Source of the DNA: Algoriphagus winogradskyi
GTDB taxonomy: Bacteria > Bacteroidota > Bacteroidia > Cytophagales > Cyclobacteriaceae
DNA length: 64,000 bases
Assembly (NCBI RefSeq): GCF_900182815.1
Contig: NZ_FXUA01000001.1
Coordinates: forward strand, 1-64,000
Direction: 5' to 3'
In this document: positions 1 to 8,885 of the stretch, piece after piece
How positions within the stretch are numbered: position 1 is the stretch's first letter
Layout: the number at the start of each line of letters is the position of its first letter
The notes under the pieces: model-generated
Databases searched by the model: none
Seen by the model: the letters and a program-made list of their open reading frames with translations, nothing else
Told to the model about the DNA's origin: nothing
Position numbers and translations under genes: made by a program

Positions 1-230
1 TAGTGGGATAATGATATTAGGAATGAATAAAAGCCGCATTCCTAGTGATGGGGATTTTGGAATAATGTTATTAATGAATTAAAACCGCCCTCCTAGTGAT
101 GGGATAGTAATTCAGGAATTGCCTAAAACCCTAATTCTATCTCAATGGAGAACTCATGAAATCGAATCCCATCACTTCCCTCCTGCTTCAGCTGGAGGTA
201 GATGAAGACCGCCAGATCGGAAAAGAATCG
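1..230. repeat. Degenerate REP-like repeats downstream of the serine hydrolase
   Basis: This gene-free stretch holds two or three decayed copies of the unit that fills 1613-3300. The phrase 'aaaagccgcattcctagtgatggg' type of wording occurs around positions 30-52, and 'aaaaccgccctcctagtgatggg' around 82-105. The outer palindrome arms have lost pairing, so these are remnants rather than intact REPs. I see no coding potential here. The serine hydrolase stop codon lies at the right edge. Confidence 0.6.
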
Positions 231-232
231 AA

Positions 233-1540
233 TCAATTCACACCTTCTTTAGATGGTGGTCTATAAAAAACATCTTGTAATGCTTCCCTAATTCCCAAAC
301 TGTACAATTTCTGATGATCTCTGGATGGGTACACCCGGTTGGATAGAAAGATATATGTAAGCTTGTTTTCGGGATCTGCCCATACAAAAGTCCCTGTAAA
401 ACCGGAGTGGCCAAAACTTGCTGGGCTTGCTAAAGGAGATGGATACGCATCTGCCAAAGACAGCTCGGAATTGTTTAGGAGTGGTTTATCAAATCCCAAT
501 CCTCGACGGTTATCGTTTTCAGGAAATTGCACATCGGCAAACTCCTTGACGGTTTCAGCTGAAATAAGCTGTTGCCCATCTACATTGCCGTAATTCTGAT
601 ATAAGAGCATCAGTTTTGCCAAGTCGTCGGCTGTGGCGAACAGGCCTGCATTACCTGAAATACCACCTTTCAGCGCCGCATTCTCATCGTGTACCCATCC
701 GTTGACCAAGGTCTTTCTAAAGAGGGAATCCACTTCGGTTGGGACAATGGTATTTGGGTAATTTTTCACTTCGGGTAAATATCCTAAAGTATAGGCACCT
801 ATGGGTTTGTAGAAGTTCTCCTCCAAATAAGTCTGATAGTCCTTTCCAGTGAGTTGCTCGATCAAACTCGGGAAAATCAAAAAAGTAAGTCCCGAATACA
901 GGTATTTCTTTTCCGCTGAAACTTCGGATCGATCGATGATCCGGTTCATCTTCCTTTCAAAACGATTGTTGATATAAATCCCCTCATATGCTTGCCCTAG
1001 GTAACGCTTATTGGATGAATCATGCACAAATCTTCTTTTGATTTTGCCATTTTTCTTTATCACTTCATTCAAAAAAACGATGTAGGGGATTAACCCTGCC
1101 TGGTGAGCCAAAATTTCCCGAAGTGTGAGGTCTTTTTTATCTTTTTGCTTTCTCCACGGCTCCCAATAGGTACTAAACGGTTTGTCCAAATCAAGTTTTC
1201 CCTCGTCCACCAACTTCATCAAGGCAGGTAAAGGCCCTGCAATTTTGGTCACCGAAGCCAAATCATATAAGTCGTCCAATGCGACAGGCTGAATGCTGTC
1301 GTAGGTATGATACCCGTAAGCTTTGTGAAAAATAACCGTATCATTCTTGGCTACTAATACTTGTGCACCTGGAAAAGCCAAACTGTCGATGCCCATTTTC
1401 ATCAGGGAATCAACTTTATGTTCGATGTAAGCTTTATCAAATCCCATTTGAGATGGGCTGGCATGAATCAATTCCCGCTGGGCAAATCCAAGTTGAATCA
1501 GGGTGATAATTAAGAAAAATGATATCGAGATTTTTTTCAT
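233..1540 (-). CDS. Secreted serine hydrolase of the beta-lactamase class C / esterase family
   Basis: The protein is a penicillin-binding-protein-like serine hydrolase, probably acting in the periplasm on peptides, esters or cell-wall fragments; its substrate cannot be read from sequence. The SxxK nucleophile motif is the Ser-Val-Thr-Lys in 'LASVTK', and an HSGFTGT motif near the C terminus fills the place of the KTG box. The usual YxN motif appears only as 'YSG', so the third catalytic element is atypical. The open frame extends to 1612, but the Met at 1540 begins a clean signal peptide (MKKISISFFLIITLIQLGFA), so that start is preferred; the 24 residues before it look like read-through into repeat DNA. 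The gene is flanked on both sides by REP-like repeats and has no operon partner. Confidence 0.82.
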   Translation of the reverse strand: MKKISISFFLIITLIQLGFAQRELIHASPSQMGFDKAYIEHKVDSLMKMGIDSLAFPGAQVLVAKNDTVIFHKAYGYHTYDSIQPVALDDLYDLASVTKIAGPLPALMKLVDEGKLDLDKPFSTYWEPWRKQKDKKDLTLREILAHQAGLIPYIVFLNEVIKKNGKIKRRFVHDSSNKRYLGQAYEGIYINNRFERKMNRIIDRSEVSAEKKYLYSGLTFLIFPSLIEQLTGKDYQTYLEENFYKPIGAYTLGYLPEVKNYPNTIVPTEVDSLFRKTLVNGWVHDENAALKGGISGNAGLFATADDLAKLMLLYQNYGNVDGQQLISAETVKEFADVQFPENDNRRGLGFDKPLLNNSELSLADAYPSPLASPASFGHSGFTGTFVWADPENKLTYIFLSNRVYPSRDHQKLYSLGIREALQDVFYRPPSKEGVN

Positions 1541-1612
1541 TCTGGAAGAGTTTGCTTTAAAATTATTGAAAAATAAGCAATAGGAATGGTGTGAAGGCGA
1601 ATTCGTTTTCAT

Positions 1613-1858
1613 TTGGCTAAAGCCGGGGTTGGGTGGGGAATCGAAAATAGGAATGGGCTAAAGCCGCATTCCTATTGATGGGATTTTGGAATGAATTAAA
1701 GATGGGAAGCGATCTTTCGTTTTAGTTAGGAATGGGCTAAAGCCACATTCCTATTGATGAGATTGTAGAATGAATAAAAGATGGGAAGCGATCTTTCGTT
1801 TTTATTAGAATCGGCTAAGGCCCCATTCCTAGTGATGTGTTGGTTTTTGGGCTTTATG
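1613..1858. repeat. REP-like palindrome cluster downstream of the RAYT gene
   Basis: Intact copies of a 25-bp imperfect palindrome lie at 1649-1673 and 1728-1752, with a diverged copy at about 1806-1830. Each has outer arms AGGAATG/CATTCCT and inner arms GGCT/AGCC around a central AA, followed by 'ATTGATGGGAT'. The phrase 'gatgggaagcgatctttcg' occurs twice between them. The cluster abuts the stop codon of the Y1 transposase at 1859, the usual arrangement of RAYTs and their cognate REPs. Confidence 0.85.
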
Positions 1859-2296
1859 CTAATCATTGAATTTCTGGAACCCGTGTTTTAAGATGAAATC
1901 CTCATATTCTTCCTGAAATGATTTCTTTCTATGATGTTGCTCTTGATTCTCGATGTACTTTCTAACTTTCGGAAGAATTGATTCTGATACTGAGACACCA
2001 TAATATTCATCTTGCCATTCAAATTTCTCTGCAGTCAGTTGATTTTTATTTATCCAAAAAGATGATTCGCCTTTAACTAACTGCATTATTCTTTGAATAG
2101 TTTGATCTGTTCCCAAGGAGATCAGGCAATGACAATGGTCTGAATACCCACTCACAAAGTCGACAAATATTCCTTTCTCCTTGGCATTTTGACGGATGTG
2201 GTCCCACACTTTCATTCTTAATTCTCGAGTATTTAGATAAGAAAATCGGTTTTTAGTACTCCATATGAAGTGGATGTAGACTTTGATAAATGACAT
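1859..2296 (-). CDS. REP-associated tyrosine transposase (IS200-like, Y1_Tnp)
   Basis: This is a single-domain HUH endonuclease of the IS200/RAYT class, about 145 residues. The HUH metal site is the His-Cys-His in 'DHCHCLISL', and the nucleophilic Tyr is in 'VRKYIENQEQHH', the typical tail of Bacteroidota Y1 transposases. An open frame begins at 2320, but the Met at 2296 starts the canonical 'MSFIKVYIHFIWSTKNR' and is preferred. The gene looks intact, with no frameshift and both catalytic motifs present. It sits inside arrays of REP-like palindromes on both sides, so it is more likely a RAYT that mobilises or maintains those repeats than a self-moving IS200 element; no separate IS ends or TnpB gene were seen. 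Family membership is clear; activity on these repeats is inference. Confidence 0.9.
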   Translation of the reverse strand: MSFIKVYIHFIWSTKNRFSYLNTRELRMKVWDHIRQNAKEKGIFVDFVSGYSDHCHCLISLGTDQTIQRIMQLVKGESSFWINKNQLTAEKFEWQDEYYGVSVSESILPKVRKYIENQEQHHRKKSFQEEYEDFILKHGFQKFND

Positions 2297-2339
2297 GGCT
2301 GAATAATTTAAAAAACTCAATTAATTTAATCTTTGTCGA

Positions 2340-3300
2340 GAACAAATACTATAGATCTTTGAATTTGGCTAAAGCCGGGGTTAGGGGGTGAATTGGCTAT
2401 AGGAATGGGCTAAAGCCGCATTCCTATTGATGGGATTTTGGAATGAATAAAAGGAATGGGCTAAAGCCACATTCCTATTGATAGGAAGCAATCTTTCGTT
2501 TTTGGAATAGGAATAAGAATCCGTGGATTTTGGCTAAAGCCGGGTTGGGGGAGAATCGAAAATAGGAATGGGCTAAAGCCGCATTCCTATTGATGGGATA
2601 GTGGGAATGATTTTAGGAATGAATAAAAGCCAAATGTCTAATGATGGGATTGTAGAATCATATGAACAATGAAATAAAATGCATTCCTAGTGGTGGGATC
2701 TTAGGGTAATTATATTAATGAATTAAAACCGCCCTCCTTGTGATTGAAGCAATCTTTCGTTTTTGGAATAGGAATAAGAGTCCGTGGATTTTGGCTAAAG
2801 CCGGGTTGGGGGGAGAATCGAAAATAGGAATGGGCTAAAGCCGCATTCCTATTGATGGGATGGTGGGAATGATTTTAGGAATGAATAAAAGCCAAATGTC
2901 TAATGATGGGATTGTGGAATCATATGAGCAATGAAATAAAGCCGCATTTCTAGTGATGGGATTGTGGAATCATATGAGCAATGAAATAAAATGCATTCCT
3001 AGTGGTGTGATCTTAGGGTAATTATATTAATGAATTAAAACCGCCCTCCTTGTGATTGAAGCAATCTTTCGTTTTTGGAATAGGAATAAGAGTCCGTGGA
3101 TTTTGGCTAAAGCCGGGGTTGGGGGGAGGATCGAAAATAGGAATGGGCTAAAGCCGCATTCCTATTGATGGGATAGTGGGAATGATTTTAGGAATGAATA
3201 AAAGCCAAATGTCTAATGATGGGGGATTGTGGAATCATATGAACAATGAAATAAAGCCACATTCCTAGTAATGGAAGCAATCTTTCGTTTGGATTCTTAG
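2340..3300. repeat. Dense REP-like array with a higher-order tandem repeat of about 260-312 bp
   Basis: This stretch has no credible gene and is built from REP-like units. Intact 25-bp palindromes (outer arms AGGAATG/CATTCCT, inner GGCT/AGCC) lie at 2401-2425, 2452-2476, 2564-2588, 2826-2850 and 3139-3163. A second unit, 'TTGGCTAAAGCCGGG', recurs near 2365, 2530, 2793 and 3103. A longer composite block starting 'GAAGCAATCTTTCG' is repeated at about 2485, 2746 and 3058, giving periods of 261 and 312 bp; the longer period contains an extra copy of a roughly 51-bp segment ending 'AGTGATGGGATTG'. The array ends near 3300. The following 240 bp up to 3542 show nothing recognisable. Confidence 0.85.
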
Positions 3301-3542
3301 GAATGGAAATACCAGAACTTCAAGGGGGTTGATTGGGGCCCAGGCTTTTTGGTTATTTTTTGGTCGCTAAAAAGTGACAAAGATAAAACCTACAAAAAAT
3401 GGAGGGTGGTGTATGGAATAGTGGCTCACCGAAAAAATATGAAGCAATCATAAATAGACGGTATACTTTCTTTAAGAAAAATGAGTTTTAATCCGACATG
3501 CTTTACCATTCAATTCGGGGTAAGCTCCTGAATATTATCACC

Positions 3543-3791
3543 CTATCTTCTTCTCTCATTCTTATCCTTTTTGATCTTTATTATTCTTCTACGGAAAATT
3601 AGGTAGATGATAAGAATCACTGCCGGAATCACCAGAAAAATAACCAAGTCGCTTGTATCTGATAAGTCCACCGGCCCGGTTGGTTTGGGTATATCCTTTG
3701 GCACTTGGGAATATGAAATGCTTGGTATTAGGAATAGTACCAATAGTAACGTTATTGTCGAGGAGATGTATTTTAAGAAGTTGTTCATCAT
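3543..3791 (-). CDS. Small exported single-pass membrane protein (82 aa)
   Basis: The protein starts with a signal peptide ending at 'SISYSQ', followed by a short Pro-rich linker (VPKDIPKPTGPVDLS), one hydrophobic helix (about residues 48-66) and a very basic tail rich in Arg and Lys. I recall similar short 'PKPTGPxD' proteins being widespread in Bacteroidota and sometimes mislabelled as adenylosuccinate synthetase; there is no enzymatic domain here. Two adjacent Met codons (3791 and 3788) are both possible starts. It stands alone between the REP array and the PLP-enzyme cluster. Function unknown. Confidence 0.7.
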   Translation of the reverse strand: MMNNFLKYISSTITLLLVLFLIPSISYSQVPKDIPKPTGPVDLSDTSDLVIFLVIPAVILIIYLIFRRRIIKIKKDKNERRR

Positions 3792-3878
3792 GATAACTTA
3801 GTTTCTATTGTTAAAAGCAGCTCGTAAAAACTTTATGAAATGTTGATTTAGGTTAAACCCAAGAGTTTAGATAGCCTA

Positions 3879-5306
3879 TCATTCAGCATAAAATTCTGCT
3901 ATGCTAATTTCTCCACCGTTGGATGATCGATTCCAGATCAGATTTTCAGCCAAAGGAAAGAGATGTGCACTTGACTCGAAGAAGTGCATCATATATCCTG
4001 CAGTATTCACGAAGATCACCACATCTCCTACCTCAGGAAGCTTTCTCAGAGCTATTTTTCGCTTGAGTAGAACGTCTCTTTCCAGACAATAAGCCCCAGT
4101 AAAGTACACTTCCGCGCTTTGCTCCTCCCCTTCTTCATTCTGGTATATTACAAAAGGATCTAACATAAAATCAGCACTTCCACTGAGCATTTGGGTCATG
4201 TTCATTTCCAGACCGACCAACCAATCCCCTCTAGAATCCTTCTTTCTGAAAGCAACTTTGGCCGCAGTGAGTCCCACCTGATCTAACATGGACCTTCCAG
4301 GCTCCATTCTGACTTCAATACCTAGACTCTTCGTCTGTTCCGCCAGAGTATCCCCAGAAGACGTCTTATATGCTAATATTTTTCTAAGAAAATCACCTTT
4401 AGATAGGTAGTTCCAAAATGGATATGTTTTAAGCTCCCCCTGCAGCGCACCCCCAAAAACCTGCAATCCCAATCCTTGATTTTCGAAAGTAATCGGGTCA
4501 ATCTTATTATTGATTGCCCGTCGAAGTTGCAAGCTGAAATTATCCCATTCTGTTTCGTATTTGAGGTAATTCATCAGGATCCCTCCACCTATATCTATAA
4601 ATTCAGTTTTAAAACCTTTTTGGGACAAACGCTCGGATAACGCAAGACACTGACTCAACGCTATACTTCGCTCTTCTACGGAATAGCCATTTAGGTGAAA
4701 ATGTAGCCCTTTGTAGCTCAGTTGATCAAATCGCGTAGACTCTGCAAAATTGTCTTTCACAAATGTGTTGAGGGTTTCAATATCAAAACCAAATCTGCTG
4801 TAAAGCTTTGAATCCCGAACTGTAAAACCACTTACTCGAAAAGCGATGTTTGCATTTTTACCTGCCTCTTTTGCAATTTCTTGTACCTGAATACATTCAT
4901 CTTCATTATCAAGAACAAGTAGACTCCCCTTTCTAACTGCCTTATCAATCAGGCCCTTGTTTTTGACTGCTGCTGTTACAATCAAGTCCGACCCGGGAAT
5001 CCCCATTTCCAGACATTGACTGTATTCCTGATAGCTGGCAGTGTCTATCCCCATCCCCAGGGAATGAGCCTTTTGAACCACAGCTTTGGTTTTGTTGGCT
5101 TTTCTGGCGAAAAAGATTCTATTCTTCAAACCTGCCTCTTCAAATACCCGATGGTAGGATTCATAATTCTCATCCATTGCATCCGTTTGATGAATGTTTA
5201 TAGGTGAGCCGTGCTTTTCCAGCAGTTGATTCAATATGCCTTTTGCATTCATCAACTCATGCATCCAGGCAGATGTAATTGGAGTAAGTGTTGGTAAGTG
5301 AGCCAT
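3879..5306 (-). CDS. Y4yA-like PLP-dependent decarboxylase (fold type III)
   Basis: This 475-residue protein belongs to the alanine-racemase-fold decarboxylases (Orn/DAP/Arg decarboxylase group 2). The PLP lysine is the Lys in 'FFARKANKT' near residue 69. 'HFHLNGY' near residue 200 and 'FIDIGGGI' (phosphate-binding Gly-rich loop) follow, and 'GAYCLERDVLL' supplies the Cys-containing substrate loop near the C terminus. The closest family I can name is Y4yA, originally from the Rhizobium NGR234 symbiotic plasmid, rather than true LysA. It is translationally coupled (TAATG overlap) to the FAD/NAD(P) protein upstream, and an SbnA-like enzyme begins the cluster, so its substrate is probably an amino acid made by those partners. 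The exact substrate is unknown. Confidence 0.8.
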   Translation of the reverse strand: MAHLPTLTPITSAWMHELMNAKGILNQLLEKHGSPINIHQTDAMDENYESYHRVFEEAGLKNRIFFARKANKTKAVVQKAHSLGMGIDTASYQEYSQCLEMGIPGSDLIVTAAVKNKGLIDKAVRKGSLLVLDNEDECIQVQEIAKEAGKNANIAFRVSGFTVRDSKLYSRFGFDIETLNTFVKDNFAESTRFDQLSYKGLHFHLNGYSVEERSIALSQCLALSERLSQKGFKTEFIDIGGGILMNYLKYETEWDNFSLQLRRAINNKIDPITFENQGLGLQVFGGALQGELKTYPFWNYLSKGDFLRKILAYKTSSGDTLAEQTKSLGIEVRMEPGRSMLDQVGLTAAKVAFRKKDSRGDWLVGLEMNMTQMLSGSADFMLDPFVIYQNEEGEEQSAEVYFTGAYCLERDVLLKRKIALRKLPEVGDVVIFVNTAGYMMHFFESSAHLFPLAENLIWNRSSNGGEISIAEFYAE

Positions 5307-7114
5307 TAGATAGAATTTAATCGAAGTTGAGTTTCAGGTTCATTTAGAAGTAATTTTTGCTTTAGGTTTTTAGCCCAATCACTGACAAAATCATTCCGCT
5401 TCCTGGAAAGAGAATCATTGTCATAAGTGAGTCCTTCTGTAGGTGTGCCGGTAAAAGTTATTGCTTTATTTGCCCAGCCAGTCTCATCTACGGGGTGTCC
5501 TTTTTCGTTGATAGCCAAACATCCAGGTCTGAAATCCAGACAGCCCTCCAAGCGATTCACATAAGGAATGATTAAATTCTGCTCAAGTAAGTTTTCATAG
5601 AGTGGGCCTGCACAGCGATGCAATTGGATTTTGGGAATCCGTGCATCGATAAGAAAGTCCACTGAAACCTGCTCCTCCTTATTCATTGATAGTGTATAAT
5701 TTGATGCTTTGGAAATTTCCGGATTTTTGGAAAAAGAGAAATCTATTACCCCTGCTTTTGCTATAGCTTGTATTTTCTTCATGTTTTCAATTGGAGGACC
5801 ATAAGTGATTCTATTCAGATGTCCGGCATATTTTTCCAGAAATGTCTTTTGGGATTGTGGTTTCAAACCACCATAACTGTAAAGCTCATTGAAGAAATCG
5901 CTGAGATGTCGCCAGACATCAGCAGTTGCCGCGAAGGCACTTTTCTCTATTCCTGTCTCCGCTTCCCGAATACTCATTTCTATGAATTCAAGGGTACTTT
6001 TATCCAATTCACTTTCTGGAAGAGTGCCTTCTAGGAAACTGTGAAAATCAAACCTCGGAAGTTCAGGAAACTGCTCATGAAAGTTTTCAATTTGAAACTC
6101 CACCTCTGCATAGTCTTTTAAAACTTCCAATTCCAGACCTTTACTTGAAAACAATTTGGAGTAATAAACAGCTGTAAAGTCCTGCTCAATAAGAGGTAAA
6201 AGCTGGCGTTCGAAGTCATATTTTCCTTCTAGGGTTGAAATAAATTCAACTGACTCCTGCGTGAAATAAAAGGGAGCCAATGATGATTTCCCATAGGTAT
6301 TGCCCCTTGGAATCATCGGTAATCCTGACTTCGAGAATGGAAAAAGCAGCTCAGGTTCTAACCCAGACTTGGTGTAGACCAGACGGCCATTTTCCTCCTC
6401 ATGAAATTTGCCTCCTCTACCTTCAGTCAGTGCTAACACTGTATCGATAAAGGTCAATCCCATACCTTTGATAGCTACCTTGCTACCAGCTGAGACTTCC
6501 TTTAGACGTAGATCTACTGGGTAAATAAAGTCTATATGACTTGCCTGCGGCAGTAAATCAGCGTCATTGATACATGCATGTCCAGTGGCTATGAGCATGT
6601 TATCCACTTTATTTATTTCAACCTCGGTGCCAATAGCAGGGGTTTTGTAACAAACGGAATAATTCTCTTCTCCTCTTTCTATCCTAATGACATCACCTAC
6701 ATGCTTGAAAATAGAGATATGGTCTGGACAGTTTTCAACTAACTCATTGAATCCTTCAGCTAGGTATCTTCCCACTGTGGCCCTGGATGAAAATGTCGTT
6801 TCAGTAGCAGTTGGAAACTCATCTGCGTGCAGCTTCAACCATTCTACATAAGACCTGGGATGAGGAACTGCTGGTTTGGGATCTTGATCAGGCCACATAT
6901 TGATGTAGGCATTGACATAATTCATCTTCAAGTAAGGCGGCTGGGCAGGATTATAAACTTCTCCAGCGCCAAAGGAATCTGACTTGTTGAACAGGTGAAT
7001 TTCTATTGGAATAGGATGATCTACTTGCGCTAGATTAGCAAGAAGGCGCTCTAGGCCGTAGAGTCCTTTTGGACCTAATCCTACAATAGCTATTCTTTTT
7101 TTCTCTTGATTCAT
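5306..7114 (-). CDS. FAD/NAD(P)-binding oxidoreductase (NAD_binding_9 type)
   Basis: A 602-residue flavoprotein-like protein. The N terminus carries a Rossmann dinucleotide site (IAIVGLGPKGLYGLERLL), followed by 'SDSFGAGEVYNPAQPPYLKMN', which matches the FAD-NAD(P)-binding family seen near siderophore and natural-product genes. A second motif, 'AIKGMGLTFIDTV' near residue 215, looks like the second nucleotide-binding segment. No signal peptide is present, so it should be cytoplasmic. Its stop overlaps the start of the Y4yA-like decarboxylase by TAATG, and the SbnA-like gene lies 169 bp upstream on the same strand. A role in oxidising an amino-acid intermediate is inference; N-hydroxylation or oxidative cleavage are both possible. 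Confidence 0.75.
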   Translation of the reverse strand: MNQEKKRIAIVGLGPKGLYGLERLLANLAQVDHPIPIEIHLFNKSDSFGAGEVYNPAQPPYLKMNYVNAYINMWPDQDPKPAVPHPRSYVEWLKLHADEFPTATETTFSSRATVGRYLAEGFNELVENCPDHISIFKHVGDVIRIERGEENYSVCYKTPAIGTEVEINKVDNMLIATGHACINDADLLPQASHIDFIYPVDLRLKEVSAGSKVAIKGMGLTFIDTVLALTEGRGGKFHEEENGRLVYTKSGLEPELLFPFSKSGLPMIPRGNTYGKSSLAPFYFTQESVEFISTLEGKYDFERQLLPLIEQDFTAVYYSKLFSSKGLELEVLKDYAEVEFQIENFHEQFPELPRFDFHSFLEGTLPESELDKSTLEFIEMSIREAETGIEKSAFAATADVWRHLSDFFNELYSYGGLKPQSQKTFLEKYAGHLNRITYGPPIENMKKIQAIAKAGVIDFSFSKNPEISKASNYTLSMNKEEQVSVDFLIDARIPKIQLHRCAGPLYENLLEQNLIIPYVNRLEGCLDFRPGCLAINEKGHPVDETGWANKAITFTGTPTEGLTYDNDSLSRKRNDFVSDWAKNLKQKLLLNEPETQLRLNSI

Positions 7115-7251
7115 TGATGATATATTTTGACAATGTTAATCCGCAGGTAAGCCAGTCTCTTATATTTGCTCAGTTGGCTGGAAGACTGCAGTCCAAAACG
7201 CTAGTTTTAACTATCTCTTTTAAAAGCTTCTTCCTTTAACTTCAAAAGGAG

Positions 7252-7266
7252 CCACTAGTCTAGTGG
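7252..7266 (-). promoter_or_regulatory. Short perfect palindrome between sbnA-like and FAD genes
   Basis: The sequence CCACTAGTCTAGTGG is a perfect inverted repeat, 17 nt past the stop of the SbnA-like gene and upstream of the FAD/NAD(P) gene. On the transcribed strand it could fold as a 6-bp stem with a 3-nt loop. No T-tract follows, so it is not a standard terminator. It may be an RNA processing or attenuation hairpin, or a protein site. Confidence 0.35.
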
Positions 7267-7283
7267 ATTGAACGTTTAAGAAA

Positions 7284-8267
7284 TCAAACGAGCACAGCTT
7301 CCCTAGTATTGATATTCTCTTCCACCCAATCCTCATTATAAATCGTATCTAAATACCTTTCTCCCCGATCACATAAAATCATTGCTACAGAAGCTCCAGT
7401 CGGCATCTTTGAAGCGTATTTTTGCACTGCTGAAGTGACAGCTCCTGAAGATCCACCGCATAGAATAGCTTCGGTATTTATCAACTTATGACAGCCTGCT
7501 ACACATTCTTCGTCAGTTACATGCACCACATCAAAAATTGATTCTATGTCCAAGAATTGGGATTTTCTGCCCGCCCCATGACCAGGGATTTTACGTTCAC
7601 CAGCAGGAGTTCCGAAAATCACACTCCCCACTGCATCCACAGCAATTACCTTGGTTTTGAGCTTATTGCTAATGATGTATTCCGCACAGCCCATCAAAGT
7701 CCCACAGGTACTAGTAGCCGCAAAGAGGTAATCTGGCGCAGTTCCCAGATCTTTGACGATCTCATGCATGGTCTGTTTGTGAGCTACGGGATTTTGTGGA
7801 TTTCCGTATTGATTAGTCCAAAAACTTCTGGGATTGTTTTTTAAAATTTCCTGCACCCTATCTAACCTAGCCTGCAAATAGCCTCCTACTTGGGCAGGCT
7901 TGCTTACGAAATTCACTTTGCCTCCGTATGCTTTAATGATTTTTATATTTTGCTTATTAACCATTGGATCCACCACTACTTCCAGGTTAAGTCCAAAATA
8001 CTTGCACGTTTGGGCGAGGCCTATGGCCATATTTCCCGAACTGGATTCTACCACCGTATCACCTTTTCTTAACTTTCCAGTTTCCATTGCGTCGGTAATC
8101 AGTTGTAAGGCGGTGCGATCTTTAATACTACCTCCGGGATTGAAAGCTTCCATTTTTGCAACAATTCTTAGCTGCTTTTCAGGAAATAATCGATTAAGGC
8201 GAACTAGTGGGGTATGCCCTACAGTATCCAATATTCTGGAGAAACAAGGTTGAGATGGGTTGTTCAT
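7284..8267 (-). CDS. SbnA-like PLP synthase (cysteine synthase family)
   Basis: A 327-residue fold-type-II PLP enzyme. The PLP lysine is Lys49 in 'NPGGSIKDR', the asparagine loop is 'SSSGNMAIGLA', and the phosphate loop is 'TSTCGTLMG', which resembles SbnA (N-(2-amino-2-carboxyethyl)-glutamate synthase) more than CysK, whose loop is GTGGT. The 'HGAGRKSQFLD' segment also fits SbnA-type proteins. SbnA joins O-phosphoserine and glutamate on the way to 2,3-diaminopropionate in staphyloferrin B synthesis. Here it is the first gene of a three-gene minus-strand cluster, without the usual SbnB (ornithine cyclodeaminase family) partner. A related beta-replacement reaction is likely; the exact product is inference. 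Confidence 0.8.
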   Translation of the reverse strand: MNNPSQPCFSRILDTVGHTPLVRLNRLFPEKQLRIVAKMEAFNPGGSIKDRTALQLITDAMETGKLRKGDTVVESSSGNMAIGLAQTCKYFGLNLEVVVDPMVNKQNIKIIKAYGGKVNFVSKPAQVGGYLQARLDRVQEILKNNPRSFWTNQYGNPQNPVAHKQTMHEIVKDLGTAPDYLFAATSTCGTLMGCAEYIISNKLKTKVIAVDAVGSVIFGTPAGERKIPGHGAGRKSQFLDIESIFDVVHVTDEECVAGCHKLINTEAILCGGSSGAVTSAVQKYASKMPTGASVAMILCDRGERYLDTIYNEDWVEENINTREAVLV

Positions 8268-8885
8268 TTTCCGACTTGGTTAAGCTTTGAGATTATAGTT
8301 GGTTTAGTTTTACTTTAGTTTTACAAGCTATTCCTAACTAAAACTGAACCTTTCAACTCTCTAGTGCTGAGAAGTACCCCTATTATTCCAAATACTAGCC
8401 GAGAACCTTCGTGAAAGGCATTCCCATTTTCACCTAAATATTACCATAATCCCCCTTGAATATGATTTAAAAGGGATTTGAGAATTTACATGATAAAAAG
8501 CCAATAAAAATTACTTTAGATTATTATGCACTAGTCTCAACTAATTTTTTATAAAAGAATGTAGAAATCATACCGAGATGTAGGAAAAATTCACCCCAAT
8601 CTATCTTTTGGTTTTATTCTGGGGAAGGACGAAGACTAGTTGGGTAAATAGTCCCGAGGACGTAAGCCAGAAACTTCCTGTAGAAAAACTTTGCGTCCCT
8701 ATATCGGTCCCATATCGGGAATCTTTTTTCACATCAACACCCTACTTATTGCAGATTCTACCACTATAATCCCTGGTAGGCCACTTATTTTTTTGGCTGA
8801 AAGATTGATTTCTATTCCAGTTGGAAATCAATTCTCGAGGGAATTTGAGGTTAAAATAGCATTTACAGGGTTTTAGAAAAGCAAT
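8268..8885. other. 618-bp intergenic region between divergent transcription units
   Basis: This AT-rich gap separates the SbnA-like cluster (minus) from the AI-2E permease (plus) and must hold promoters for both. A direct repeat 'AGTTTTAC' occurs twice at about 8306-8324, upstream of the SbnA-like start, and could be an operator. Several ACTAGT-type hexamers occur (about 8531, 8635). A 61-codon open frame at 8691-8876 has no recognisable features and I do not call it. No RNA gene or terminator is evident. Confidence 0.4.

Noticed and set aside
2340..3300. Repeated units resembling a CRISPR array
   Set aside because: Spacing is irregular, units are nested palindromes of REP type, and a RAYT gene is adjacent.
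5768..6034. Plus-strand frame opposite the FAD/NAD(P) gene
   Set aside because: It is an antisense shadow of a well-supported gene with all motifs on the minus strand.
8691..8876. 61-codon plus-strand frame in the 618-bp gap
   Set aside because: Composition looks random, no helix or signal features, no promoter, and it ends just before the permease start.
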